Positions 41,665 to 50,427 of a DNA stretch of 64,000 nt are shown here, piece after piece. The DNA is from JBGQDM01 sp041495845 (lineage in GTDB: Bacteria; Acidobacteriota; Terriglobia; Terriglobales; Acidobacteriaceae), in contig JBGQDM010000003.1 in assembly GCA_041495845.1 (NCBI GenBank), positions 14,702 to 78,701 of the forward strand, in the 5' to 3' direction. Under the pieces are notes generated by a model. The model made no database searches and was not told where the DNA came from. It saw nothing but the letters and a program-made list of their open reading frames with translations. A program made the position numbers and the translations under genes. How positions within the stretch are numbered: the stretch's first letter is position 1; the number at the start of each line of letters is the position of its first letter.

Positions 41665-41796
41665 TCACCGCACCAGCCGCACCACCGCGCCGACCACTGC
41701 GGTCCATATAGCAAGGCTTACCGCCAGCGCCATGCTGAGGCCGAGCACTCCGTTCCAGTTCAACTCGTAGACTTCATCGCCGAACTTTGGGTGCAT
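41665..41796 (-). CDS. Small single-helix membrane protein
   Basis: A 43-residue frame 'MHPKFGDEVYELNWNG' continues with one helix ('VLGLSMALAVSLAIWTAVVG'). GGGAGGAG stands six bases before the ATG, which is the reason to call it real. No family is known to me. It would not be found by length-filtered gene callers. It lies between apt and the 85-residue protein. Confidence 0.5.
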   Translation of the reverse strand: MHPKFGDEVYELNWNGVLGLSMALAVSLAIWTAVVGAVVRLVR

Positions 41797-41972
41797 GACT
41801 CCTCCCGCGTGCTGCATTCGCCCGCCGCCTTTGGACCGAGCCCTCAGGTGGTGATGGCTACGAATGCCTGCAGATTTGGATTCGCTGCCTGCGATTGTGT
41901 GACTCCTGCGTGGCGGGTGGCAAGTAACTTCGGGTCGTAGGAGTTCCACGGAGGTAACTGCCCGGCCGACCC

Positions 41973-42230
41973 TTACCCTTCAATCACTTCCAGGTTGATG
42001 TCTTTGGCCAGGTAATTCTTCCGCCGGAACCAGTCTTCCATGGCCACGCGCAGTTGCTCGAGCGGCACTGCGGTACCGACTTCCATCCGCCCGTCCGCCA
42101 CCGGCAGCGTGTTATCGAAGACGGTGGCATTCGTGAAATTGCGCATGGAGAAACTGTCCAGCCACTTCAGCGGGCAGAGATGCCGCTGGCCGTTCTCGAG
42201 ATATTCCACACGTACTTTGCGGGCAAACAT
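41973..42230 (-). CDS. Conserved small protein of unknown function
   Basis: The 85-residue protein 'FARKVRVEYLENGQRHLCP' with 'MEVGTAVPLEQLRVAMEDWF' and 'KNYLAKDINLEVIEG' has no recognised domain. Its composition is protein-like and it keeps an even charge pattern. It follows pckA by 35 bases on the same strand and may be co-transcribed. Confidence 0.65.
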   Translation of the reverse strand: MFARKVRVEYLENGQRHLCPLKWLDSFSMRNFTNATVFDNTLPVADGRMEVGTAVPLEQLRVAMEDWFRRKNYLAKDINLEVIEG

Positions 42231-42265
42231 GGCGGATGAATCAAAGCCTGGCGCGGAAAGAAAAC

Positions 42266-43849
42266 CTACTTCTGTGCCCGGGGTCCAGCGACTCGGACCT
42301 CCGGCGGCGCATCGAAATTCTCAAAATTCTTGGCAAAGCGGCCACACAGTTCGGCCGCGGTGCGGTCATAAGCCGCCTTGTCTGCCCAGCTGTGGCGCGG
42401 ATTCAGCAACTCTGAGGGCACGCCCGGACACGCCCGCGGAATGGACAAGCCAAACGCTGGTTCGGTTTCAAACTCCATTTGCCCCAGCCTGCCTTCCACT
42501 GCCGCATCCACCATGGCCCGAGTGTAGGGTAGATCCATGCGCTTGCCCACGCCAAACTGTCCGCCTTGCCAGCCTGTGTTCACGAGCCAGCATTGGGCGC
42601 CATGTTCTTTCAAACGGCGGCCCAGCATCTCGGCATACGCCTTGGGCGGCAAGGGCAGAAACGGCGCGCCAAAACAAGTAGAGAACGTCGCCTGCGGCTC
42701 TTTGCCGACGCCGGCCTCCGTGCCCGCAACCTTGGCCGTGTAGCCGGAGAGAAAGTGAAACATGGCCTGCTCCGGCGTCAGTCGCGAAACCGGCGGCAAC
42801 ACGCCGAACGCGTCGGCGGTGAGGAAGACCACGTTCTTGGGATGTCCGCCCACTCCCGGGACCACCGCGTTATCAATGAAGTCGACCGGATACGCCGCGC
42901 GTGTGTTTTCCGTCACGCTCTCGTCATCGTAATTGGGGACACGGGTGTTCTCGTCCATCACCACATTTTCCAGCACCGAGCCAAAGCGCAGCGCGCTCCA
43001 GATTTGCGGTTCCTTGGCCTGCGACAGCCGGATGCACTTGGCATAGCAGCCGCCCTCGAAGTTGAAAACACCGTTGGCGCTCCAGCCGTGCTCGTCGTCG
43101 CCAATGAGGCGCCGCGCCGGATCGGCGGAAAGCGTGGTCTTGCCCGTGCCTGAGAGCCCGAAAAACAGCGCGCTCACGCCATCCCGCCCGATGTTGGCCG
43201 AGCAGTGCATGGGAAACACGTTGTGCTGCGGCAACAGGAAGTTCATGACGCTGAAAATGGATTTCTTCATTTCGCCGGCATAGGCGGTGCCGCCGATCAA
43301 CACCATGCGGCGGGTGAAATTCACCATGATGAAGGCGCCGGAGTTGGTGCCGTCGCGCCCCGGTTCGGCGTGGAACTCAGGCGCTGCGATGACGGTGAAC
43401 TCCGCCGCATGCGTTTTTAGCTCCGCCGCCGTCGGGCGAATGAAGAGCTGCCGCACAAACAGGTTGTGCCACGCCTGCTCGTTCACCACGCGGATGGAAA
43501 GCCGGTACGAGGGATCAGACCCGCAGTAGAGGTCCTGGACAAACAGCTCGCGGCTGCGCAGGTGTTCAATCACCCGCTCGTACAGCGCATCAAACTTCGC
43601 CGGATCAAACGTCTGATTTACGGGACCCCACGCGACCTTGTCCGCGGTCAGCGAGTCTTTCACCACAAATTTGTCTTTCGGCGACCGGCCCGTCCGCCCG
43701 GTATACGCCACCACCGCCCCGTTGGCGGCCAGCTTGGCTTCTCCGCGGCGGATGGCGTGCTCCACCAGCGGCCCCGGCGCCAGGTTGAAGTGCACATTCT
43801 TCCGGTTGAGCAGGTCGCCGATGGGTGTGCTCTGGGTCGCGGTAGCCAT
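42266..43849 (-). CDS. pckA: Phosphoenolpyruvate carboxykinase (ATP)
   Basis: The 527-residue enzyme makes PEP from oxaloacetate and ATP for gluconeogenesis. Motifs in order: 'TGRTGRSPKDKFVVKD', 'YAGEMKKSIFSVMNFLLP' (metal-binding Lys), the kinase loop 'LFFGLSGTGKTTLSADPARR', 'LIGDDEHGWSANGVFNFEGG' and 'NTGWQGGQFGVGKRM'. These mark the ATP-dependent, not GTP-dependent, class. It has normal length. Confidence 0.97.
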   Translation of the reverse strand: MATATQSTPIGDLLNRKNVHFNLAPGPLVEHAIRRGEAKLAANGAVVAYTGRTGRSPKDKFVVKDSLTADKVAWGPVNQTFDPAKFDALYERVIEHLRSRELFVQDLYCGSDPSYRLSIRVVNEQAWHNLFVRQLFIRPTAAELKTHAAEFTVIAAPEFHAEPGRDGTNSGAFIMVNFTRRMVLIGGTAYAGEMKKSIFSVMNFLLPQHNVFPMHCSANIGRDGVSALFFGLSGTGKTTLSADPARRLIGDDEHGWSANGVFNFEGGCYAKCIRLSQAKEPQIWSALRFGSVLENVVMDENTRVPNYDDESVTENTRAAYPVDFIDNAVVPGVGGHPKNVVFLTADAFGVLPPVSRLTPEQAMFHFLSGYTAKVAGTEAGVGKEPQATFSTCFGAPFLPLPPKAYAEMLGRRLKEHGAQCWLVNTGWQGGQFGVGKRMDLPYTRAMVDAAVEGRLGQMEFETEPAFGLSIPRACPGVPSELLNPRHSWADKAAYDRTAAELCGRFAKNFENFDAPPEVRVAGPRAQK

Positions 43850-43997
43850 GAATCCTCTCCTTAAAGCAAAGACCTACTATTTTCCCTCAGAAGCCGGGTA
43901 TCTCCAAGTGATCAACCTACTTCTGGGGGGAGGGAAACAAGCGTGTGATGGGCTTGAAGACTCGCAAGCCACTGGTACCAATAGGCTTACTTGAGAT

Positions 43998-44354
43998 TTA
44001 CTGCGCCGGAACGGCCAGCATTTCCGCCAGCGCCGCGTCCATGTGCGCTAGCGTTTCGGCCACGGTCAGCGAGTACATTTCCTGGCCGGCGTGCCCACCC
44101 GTCTCGATCGCCGTCTTTAGATAGTGCCCGGCAATCTGGATGGCCAGACGGTCGGTGATCATCTTCCCGGTGCGACGCTGATACTCCACCCACGCCGGAT
44201 GCGGCAGGGCGATCCAGACCGGGTGGCCGTCCACCAGGAACTTGATGTCGACCGCGTCGGCATGCCGCGTGGCAATGGCCACCACGACAGCCTGAAAGAG
44301 ACAGTGCGCCTGCTCCTTGGACCAGCGGTCGGCGGCATGAAAGTCGTCAAACAT
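43998..44354 (-). CDS. Conserved protein of unknown function
   Basis: The 118-residue protein 'FDDFHAADRWSKEQAHCLFQ' with 'FLVDGHPVWIALPHPAWVEY' and 'IAIQIAGHYLKTAIETGG'-like helices has no cysteine pairs or signal. It resembles small cytoplasmic proteins seen only in acidobacteria. No function is proposed. ATG 44354 is chosen because the upstream frame is Pro/Ala-rich and not protein-like. Confidence 0.6.
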   Translation of the reverse strand: MFDDFHAADRWSKEQAHCLFQAVVVAIATRHADAVDIKFLVDGHPVWIALPHPAWVEYQRRTGKMITDRLAIQIAGHYLKTAIETGGHAGQEMYSLTVAETLAHMDAALAEMLAVPAQ

Positions 44355-44585
44355 GGCGGGCACAGAAAGTATAGCGGCAGGTGCGGCGGGGGGCAAACCG
44401 ACCCGGAAAATTCTGGTCGCGCGCACGCTGGGGTGCACATATTTTGTATCTCGTCCCTTCGCAAAAAACGCAAACAACCAGGCACCCCCTGCGGTGGGAG
44501 TGCCAGCAAAAGTCCGGGGCGGGTCACCCGCCACTCACAGAAATCAACCTCAAGCACGGGCCACCGGCCTCTCGGTTCTTGGGGG

Positions 44586-47500
44586 CTACAAGAATTGTTC
44601 CAGAAGGGTTCGAGCCTGTTTCAGGTCTGCCGTATCGTGGCCTTCGGTAAACCAAGAGTAGGTTTCTGCCAGCACTCGCCGGGCGTCTTTCTGTCTGGCT
44701 GGCTTGCTGTCAAGTCCGGCCAACGTGACGGCTGATCTCAGCTCCCAGGATTTTGCTTGCTGCTCTCGCGCCAGGGTCAGCGCTTGATGGAAACAATGAT
44801 CCGCTTCAACGAGCTCGCCTGGGGAGGTCTGATGGGGCATGGGTTTCTTGCCCGGGCCGCACAGCCGTGGCTTACCATCCAGTGCTTTCATCATGAATAA
44901 GTGGCCCTGGATGCGATAGAGCTCGGCCGTGGAATACATTTCCCCGCCGCGCTCGGCCAGCGCTAGCGCTTCCTTTGCGACCGTCAGGGCCTCCTCTAGT
45001 TGCTGGGTCCGCGACAAGGCGACTGCCAGCAAACCGAGGAAATGCGGTCGCCAGAGTTTTGCTCCCGTAGCCTGGTAGGCTGCCAAGCCGCGCCGCATTT
45101 GCTCGATGCCTTGTTCTGCGCACCCCAGCTCGACCTCCGCCCAGCCAAGATCAATGTTGCCGAAGGCCAGCCAAAGCTCCAGGCCATGCTCGTCGGCAAG
45201 TGCGACCAATGCTTTCGCGTGCTCCTGTGCCAGAGCCGGTTCGCCCCGAAGCTGATGCAGCTGCACCGCGAAATGCCTTGCCACTACCAACGTCTGAGGG
45301 TGGGAAAGTTCCTGGGCGAACGCCAGCGCTCCCCGCATTCTCTCGGAGGCCCGGTCGGGATAGCCGAGCACCCATAAGGCTCGGGCGGCAAAGCATTCGC
45401 TGACCACCCTACAATCGTGGCCAATGAAGACAGTGTAAGGATGGTTACGGTTAGCGTCATAGAGTGACAGCGCTTGATCGAGGTGGGCCAGCGCTTCGGT
45501 GCCTCTGCCCAAATCCAGAAGCGTCACCCCCATAGCGCGGTGTGCTTCCATGATGAGGGCTGGATCCTTTAGACCCTCGGCTAGCCCTAAGAGCTGGTCT
45601 GCAATTTCCAGAGCAGCAGGCAGCTCACCGCTGAATTCGTAGAACATGCCCAATGACCAGAGCATGCTGAAGAGCCGGGGGGAGGGGCCGTCCAGCCAAA
45701 ACAGTTCTCTTGCGCGGGCATACACTTCTTCCACTTCGGTGGCGGCGAAACCTTTGATCGCCATCAGCGAGACGCCCAGAATCATGCGCAACGTGATCTC
45801 CTGTTTCGCTCGTTCGGGCGTTTCAGGGAGGGCTTTGAGCACCTCCAAGCCGCGGCTCGCCAGGGTGGTAGCCTCGTGGTGGGCGGAGTGGTGAGAGGCG
45901 TTCTCGGCCGCTTGCGTCAGGTATTGCAGGGCCCGAGGCCAGTCGCGGCTTTGCTCGAAATGCATGGCCAATTCAGCAGCAATCTCGCTGACACGATCAC
46001 CGTAGATGGTCACGCCACGCTCCGCGATGCGATGGTGGATCTGCGAACGTCGCATAGGCGGGATCAGCCGGTAAGGCACTTCCAGATAGAGAACATGATT
46101 GAACTTGTGACGAGGGGTAATCGTGCCGTCGGGCAGTTCCACGAGCCAGGCTGGCGACAAGAACTGATGGCGGCGCGCGAGTTCCTCACAGTGCTGCTCC
46201 ACCCATTCCGTGGGCTTGTCCAGTCCCGCTGCGATGGCTACGGAAGAGCATTCCATGCCGACCACGCTCGCCCCTTCCAGCACAATTCGTTCGTCGGGAC
46301 TCAGCCGCTCGATTTGCTTTTCAATCAACTGTCGGACGTTTTCGGGGACGCCCAATTCAACGTATGACAAGTCAACCGGCAAATTCCATACCCCGTCGTT
46401 CTCAACAATCAGTTTTTCATCCACCAGATATTCCACCACATTCACCATGAACAGCGGATTGCCTTCCGTGCGCCGGTGAATCATGCGGGCCAGCCGGCCA
46501 GAAAACTGGTGGCAGGGAAACCTCGCGCTGAGGTATTCCGCAATCGCGTCTTCCGAGAGGTACTCGAGCGGCAGCTCCTGGCAAAGCCCGTGGGCCTGAA
46601 GTTCTCGTTTGACGCTTTTGAGCGGGTGCTCCCCCAAAATGACCTCGACCGGACGGTACGTGCCGATTACCACCAGCTGCGCGGGATCCCGCCGCCGGGC
46701 CAGGTACGCGATCAGATCGAGGGTTGAGAAGTCGCTCCAATGGAGATCCTCCAGCACCAAAATCAAAGGAGCCTCCGCGGTGAGTGCTTCCAGCGCATCC
46801 GCCATCTCGCGCAACATTCGTTCTCGCGTCGCCCCAACCACGTGGTTTTGCATCGCGTTGCGCTCGGCGGGCGGAATGAGAGACGGCATTTGTGCCATCC
46901 ACGCGGGCGCGTGTTGCCGCAAGATTTCAACGATGCGTGCACCCCCAGCCGATCGGCCCAATCGCGAGAATGCATCCAGCACCGGCAGGTAAGGCTCGCC
47001 CGCGCCATAGTGTTCCAGGCACTGTCCACGCGCGATCCGAATTCCGGGAAGATCGACAGCTTGTTTCAGCGAGGCTTCCACCAGGGTTGTTTTTCCAATC
47101 CCGGCCTCGCCGGTGATGAACACAATTTGACGGTCCCCGGAAAGAGCTCTTTCGAACCAGGTCCGCAGTTTGGCTAATTCCGGCTCACGGCCCAGAACCC
47201 GGGCGACGCCCGGTAAAGTCGCGTGATCGAGAGCCGGCTTGAGCTCCGAGGCGGCACCGGTCCGCGATTCTGCTTCTGAGGCCTGAAGGAGAGCTGGGGC
47301 GGAGATTCTCGCGATAAAGCGGTAGCCGCGACGATGTGCCGTTTCGATATAGGTAGGCCCTTCGGCGTCATCACCCAGAGCTTCGCGCAACTGGCGGACG
47401 CTGTCTTTGAGGACGGCGTCGCCGACGAACGTGCCCGGCCAAACGGCGTCCAGCACCTGCTGTTTTGTCACCAGCTGGCCAGCGTGGTCCACCAGGAGTC

Positions 47501-47615
47501 TGAGCACAGCAAAAGCTTTGGGCCGGAGGGGAATCGCCCGGCTGGCCTGCCACAAGCATTCATTCCGCGCGTCAAGCCGGAATTGCCCAAACGTCATGTC
47601 TCTCCCGGACTCCAT
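44586..47615 (-). CDS. wHTH-ATPase-TPR transcriptional regulator
   Basis: The protein of about 1009 residues has an N-terminal OmpR/CadC-type winged helix ('PLRPKAFAVLRLLVDHAGQL', 'DAVLKDSVRQLREALGDD', 'YIETAHRRGYRFIARI'), an AAA ATPase with Walker A 'FITGEAGIGKTTLVEASL' and Walker B 'LILVLEDLHWSDFSTLD', then about 550 residues of TPR-like helices. This is an AfsR/MalT-like architecture: ATP-dependent, ligand-gated activators. It faces a secreted protein across a 215-base gap. ATG 47615 or 47597 may be the start. Confidence 0.88.
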   Translation of the reverse strand: MESGRDMTFGQFRLDARNECLWQASRAIPLRPKAFAVLRLLVDHAGQLVTKQQVLDAVWPGTFVGDAVLKDSVRQLREALGDDAEGPTYIETAHRRGYRFIARISAPALLQASEAESRTGAASELKPALDHATLPGVARVLGREPELAKLRTWFERALSGDRQIVFITGEAGIGKTTLVEASLKQAVDLPGIRIARGQCLEHYGAGEPYLPVLDAFSRLGRSAGGARIVEILRQHAPAWMAQMPSLIPPAERNAMQNHVVGATRERMLREMADALEALTAEAPLILVLEDLHWSDFSTLDLIAYLARRRDPAQLVVIGTYRPVEVILGEHPLKSVKRELQAHGLCQELPLEYLSEDAIAEYLSARFPCHQFSGRLARMIHRRTEGNPLFMVNVVEYLVDEKLIVENDGVWNLPVDLSYVELGVPENVRQLIEKQIERLSPDERIVLEGASVVGMECSSVAIAAGLDKPTEWVEQHCEELARRHQFLSPAWLVELPDGTITPRHKFNHVLYLEVPYRLIPPMRRSQIHHRIAERGVTIYGDRVSEIAAELAMHFEQSRDWPRALQYLTQAAENASHHSAHHEATTLASRGLEVLKALPETPERAKQEITLRMILGVSLMAIKGFAATEVEEVYARARELFWLDGPSPRLFSMLWSLGMFYEFSGELPAALEIADQLLGLAEGLKDPALIMEAHRAMGVTLLDLGRGTEALAHLDQALSLYDANRNHPYTVFIGHDCRVVSECFAARALWVLGYPDRASERMRGALAFAQELSHPQTLVVARHFAVQLHQLRGEPALAQEHAKALVALADEHGLELWLAFGNIDLGWAEVELGCAEQGIEQMRRGLAAYQATGAKLWRPHFLGLLAVALSRTQQLEEALTVAKEALALAERGGEMYSTAELYRIQGHLFMMKALDGKPRLCGPGKKPMPHQTSPGELVEADHCFHQALTLAREQQAKSWELRSAVTLAGLDSKPARQKDARRVLAETYSWFTEGHDTADLKQARTLLEQFL

Positions 47616-47729
47616 AGCTGGAACCGTAGCCCCACTTTGATGCTCATTGGATGACTTCCAGGTGCTGGCGAACCACAAAATTGTTTCCCTCCCGCAGCAT
47701 CGTCAGGGCGGTTACAAAAACACCACCGC

Positions 47730-47753
47730 AACATCACCACAACCTCATGACTC
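47730..47753. promoter_or_regulatory. Operator-like motif AACATCACC-N8-ATGACTC, copy 1
   Basis: The two half-motifs with an eight-base spacer stand in the gap between the wHTH regulator and the secreted protein. An identical arrangement occurs at 48554-48577. The site is 78 bases before the secreted-protein start and could bind the divergent regulator. Confidence 0.4.
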
Positions 47754-47830
47754 ACCGGAAGGCCGCCAGTATTCTCGGACCCAGGTTGGTTCTACTCAAC
47801 CCAACCAATCATCCCACCGAGGAGAAACAA

Positions 47831-48427
47831 ATGAAATCCAGGTTTACGCTGACAATCGGGCTCGTGCTCGCACTGACGAGCCTGACCGCAATGGCCCAAA
47901 ACACAACCTTCACCATGGTTCGCTCTGCCGGCGCTGAGGCTGCAGGCTGCATTCCGAACGCTGGGGGACGGGTAACCATCAACTCGATCGGCAACGCGGA
48001 AGTGATGCACCTAGAAGCATTCGGACTGCCGGCGAAAACGACCTTCGACGCTTTCGTGATCCAGCTGCCCAATGCCCCGTTTGGTCTGTCCTGGTATCAG
48101 GGTGACTTTAAGACGGACAGCCATGGAAAGGGCGTTGCGGACTTTGTCGGACGCTTCAACATCGAAACCTTCATTGTGGCGCCAGGAAGCGGTCCGGCAC
48201 CCGTCGTGTTCAACAACCCTCCCTTTCTAGACGTAAACACGAACCCCGCGACTGGACCGGTTCACACCTACCACATCGGACTGTGGTTCGACTCGCCGGC
48301 CGCCGCTGCAGCTGTGGGGTGCCCGGGTGGTGTAACCCCGTTCAATGGTGAACACCAGGCCGGCATCCAAGCGATGAGCACCCGCAACTTCGGCGACCTC
48401 ACCGGCCCGCTGAAGCGCATCCAGTAG
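47831..48427 (+). CDS. Secreted protein of unknown function
   Basis: The 198-residue protein has a signal peptide ('FTLTIGLVLALTSLTAMAQ'). The mature part is glycine- and asparagine-rich beta-type: 'GGRVTINSIGNAEVMHLEAF', 'FGLSWYQGDFKTDSHGKGVA', 'TYHIGLWFDSPAAAAA'. Two Cys (in 'AAGCIPN' and 'VGCPGG') may form a disulfide. It is alone between the divergent regulator and a terminator. It is the natural candidate target of that regulator. Confidence 0.75.
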   Translation: MKSRFTLTIGLVLALTSLTAMAQNTTFTMVRSAGAEAAGCIPNAGGRVTINSIGNAEVMHLEAFGLPAKTTFDAFVIQLPNAPFGLSWYQGDFKTDSHGKGVADFVGRFNIETFIVAPGSGPAPVVFNNPPFLDVNTNPATGPVHTYHIGLWFDSPAAAAAVGCPGGVTPFNGEHQAGIQAMSTRNFGDLTGPLKRIQ

Positions 48428-48464
48428 TTTCTCAGCACCGGACAAACATGCTAATTCCTTCCTC

Positions 48465-48488
48465 CCCCGATTTCGGTCGGGGTTTTTT
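48465..48488 (+). terminator. Rho-independent terminator
   Basis: CCCCGA and TCGGGG (48465-48482) form a six-base stem around TTTCGG, followed by six T. It begins 38 bases after the secreted-protein stop codon. Confidence 0.85.
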
Positions 48489-48553
48489 ATGCGACCCCGC
48501 GTTTTTTTCCCAGGATGGCGATGGCTGCATTAACACGACTGAAACATTACGGT

Positions 48554-48577
48554 AACATCACCGGTGCTTTATGACTC
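48554..48577. promoter_or_regulatory. Operator-like motif AACATCACC-N8-ATGACTC, copy 2
   Basis: Both half-motifs and the spacer length equal copy 1 at 47730-47753. Because the second half overlaps the first ATG of the downstream open frame (48571), that ATG may not be the true start. Confidence 0.4.
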
Positions 48578-48609
48578 GGCTACACGATTACGGCTATCTT
48601 CGGCGTGTG

Positions 48610-48807
48610 ATGAACCGATTGCCACACGCAAACGCTTTCGTGATTCAGTTCCGGAGTGACGCGGATCTGGAAACGAGTCCGATGGGAGGGCGAGTCGAGC
48701 ATGTGGTCTCGGGACGCACGGCGACCTTCGAGTCTGTGCAAGAGTTGCCCGACCTTTTGCGCAGGATGTTGAGTGAGGCGCGGCAGGCAGAGCAAGTCCC
48801 CTCTTAA
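48610..48807 (+). CDS. Small conserved protein of unknown function
   Basis: The 65-residue frame (78 if read from 48571) contains 'AFVIQFRSDADLETSPMGG', 'RVEHVVSGRTATFESVQEL' and 'PDLLRRML'. This pattern (QFRSD...GRVEHVxSGRxxxFxSxxEL) occurs in many small acidobacterial proteins that I recall without a known function. The start is unsure: ATG 48610 has no good ribosome site, while ATG 48571 overlaps the repeated operator motif. Confidence 0.6.
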   Translation: MNRLPHANAFVIQFRSDADLETSPMGGRVEHVVSGRTATFESVQELPDLLRRMLSEARQAEQVPS

Positions 48808-49188
48808 AGCAAGGGACAGCTCTCAACCGGGGCCCAGGAACAGTGGTATGAAGGAGGCATCGTGAAAAACCATCAGCGTTCCAACAGTGAACCGATACTC
48901 CCCAAAGGGTACGCTCACATCAGAAGCGCAATCAGAGCCCTACTGGGAATGGAGAGCGACCTGGCAACTCACGAAGGGAACGCGAAGGTCCGGGATGGAG
49001 GCTCCGATGGGGTGGTGGAGCGGCGGAAAGCGAACGTGCTCAGAGCTGAGCCGGAAGGCGATACCACCGGCTAACGAAGCTCATTCCTCGCTTGCACTCT
49101 GGCCAAGATGTCGCCATCCACTCTCTTCTCTCTTCTTCAGAGAGAAGTCGGCAGCTACTGCATCGCCTGGCTCCGAGAGGGATGACCA
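48808..49188. other. Intergenic region, one weak ORF
   Basis: This 381-base stretch holds GTG 48862 preceded by a good AAGGAGG, opening a 70-residue frame to 49074 ('KNHQRSNSEPILPKGYAHIR'). It resembles no protein I know and its composition is not convincing, so I do not call a gene. The end contains a small inverted pair of TCTCTTC-type bases near 49125-49145. Confidence 0.4.
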
Positions 49189-50427
49189 TTAGTGACCGAC
49201 CCCAGCGTCTTTCCGTAATCCGCGAACTGCCAGCACCGCCAGCACAGCCACTGCCAACAGCATAGCCAGCCACAGCACCGCGTTGTGGCGCTCCGACCAC
49301 GGGCGGTCGTCAGGACGACCGGTAAAAGCGGTGTTTGGTGTGTCCTGCCCCAGTTGTGCCTGGGTAGCGGCTGGCTCCTGGTGGAAAAACTTGGCGTAGT
49401 CGTAGACGGGAGCCGCGAGCTTCTCGTCGCCGTAGTAAAGCTTGAGGTTGGCTCTTCCTTGTGGCTCGAAATAGAGACGCCGTTCCAGGGACTGAGGCCG
49501 GATGGCGTCAAAGGTCAATGGTTGGTCGTCACCGTTATCGATGGTGATCGTTAGTTGGCCGGCATGGCCTCCGTAGGCAGCGATCGCCAGATCTTCGGCC
49601 ATCGCCGTAGCGCCGCCGCGATTCATCCGCACCCGGCTGATCGTGCCGACAGCAAGTTGCACTTCTTTTTCGCCGGTGACGCTTACCGCACGACGGAAGT
49701 TGATCTGCGCCGGCGGAACGTCAAACTCGATCCGGTCGATGGGCGATTTCGCAGGTACAGTGCACGTGATGATGGTGGTGTTTTTCTGCCGGCAGGCGGC
49801 GCCGCACGTTCCCACATTCGTCCAATGGGCGGGTGTTTCCTGCAGATGAGCCACCGTGGCCCGTTTCACCTCAGCCGGAAGAATGCCTGGAGACAGGCGT
49901 ACGTGAACGTAGCGGAAACTCCAGGTAGGTAGGGTGATGGTGGTGGTTGAGCCCAGATTTTCCCGGGAGAAATCGAAAAGCGTAGAAGGGCTTGGCGCTA
50001 CAGCAGGAGCCGCACCGAGAAGTTCGTCGCGGCCTTCCGCGGAAGCTGTGACCAGAAAATCTTTCCGGTCCAGAGTCAGATGGATGCGGTTATATTCCGT
50101 GACCGGCGTTACCTCGAGATCGAACTCGGTGTGGTCGCCACGGCGGGCCAGGTTGAAAATCTTTACCGCGGTTTCCTCACTGGAAAGTCCAGCTCGCTCT
50201 GCCTTGAGTTCGTAGGGCACTTGGGTGGGGCCGTCGTAGAAGCGAAGGTCGGCGAGATCGGTACGAGCGTAGGCCCAGAGGGCAGGATCAACGGTCACAT
50301 AGTTTTGCCGGTCGGGCGCGGTGATGGCGACATCTCGCACGTGGGCGAAGTAGGGAATCGCAGGCCCAGAGTCGTCCGCAGCGGCGAAGACAAGTAAGCC
50401 CAGAATCGTGGCGGCGAGAATTTTCAT
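49189..50427 (-). CDS. DUF3999 family envelope protein
   Basis: The 412-residue protein has a signal peptide ('KILAATILGLLVFAAA'), a long beta-rich domain beginning 'FAHVRDVAITAPDRQNYVTV' with 'LADLRFYDGPTQVPYEL' (the usual DUF3999 start), and one C-terminal transmembrane helix ('AVLWLAMLLAVAVLAVLAVR'). Two Cys in 'GTCGAACR' may pair. Family function is unknown. It overlaps the DUF2339 gene by four bases, the typical pairing. Confidence 0.88.
   Translation of the reverse strand: MKILAATILGLLVFAAADDSGPAIPYFAHVRDVAITAPDRQNYVTVDPALWAYARTDLADLRFYDGPTQVPYELKAERAGLSSEETAVKIFNLARRGDHTEFDLEVTPVTEYNRIHLTLDRKDFLVTASAEGRDELLGAAPAVAPSPSTLFDFSRENLGSTTTITLPTWSFRYVHVRLSPGILPAEVKRATVAHLQETPAHWTNVGTCGAACRQKNTTIITCTVPAKSPIDRIEFDVPPAQINFRRAVSVTGEKEVQLAVGTISRVRMNRGGATAMAEDLAIAAYGGHAGQLTITIDNGDDQPLTFDAIRPQSLERRLYFEPQGRANLKLYYGDEKLAAPVYDYAKFFHQEPAATQAQLGQDTPNTAFTGRPDDRPWSERHNAVLWLAMLLAVAVLAVLAVRGLRKDAGVGH

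Noticed and set aside
48862..49074. 70-residue ORF with AAGGAGG
   Set aside because: No protein-like pattern or known similarity; kept only as a note in the intergenic entry.
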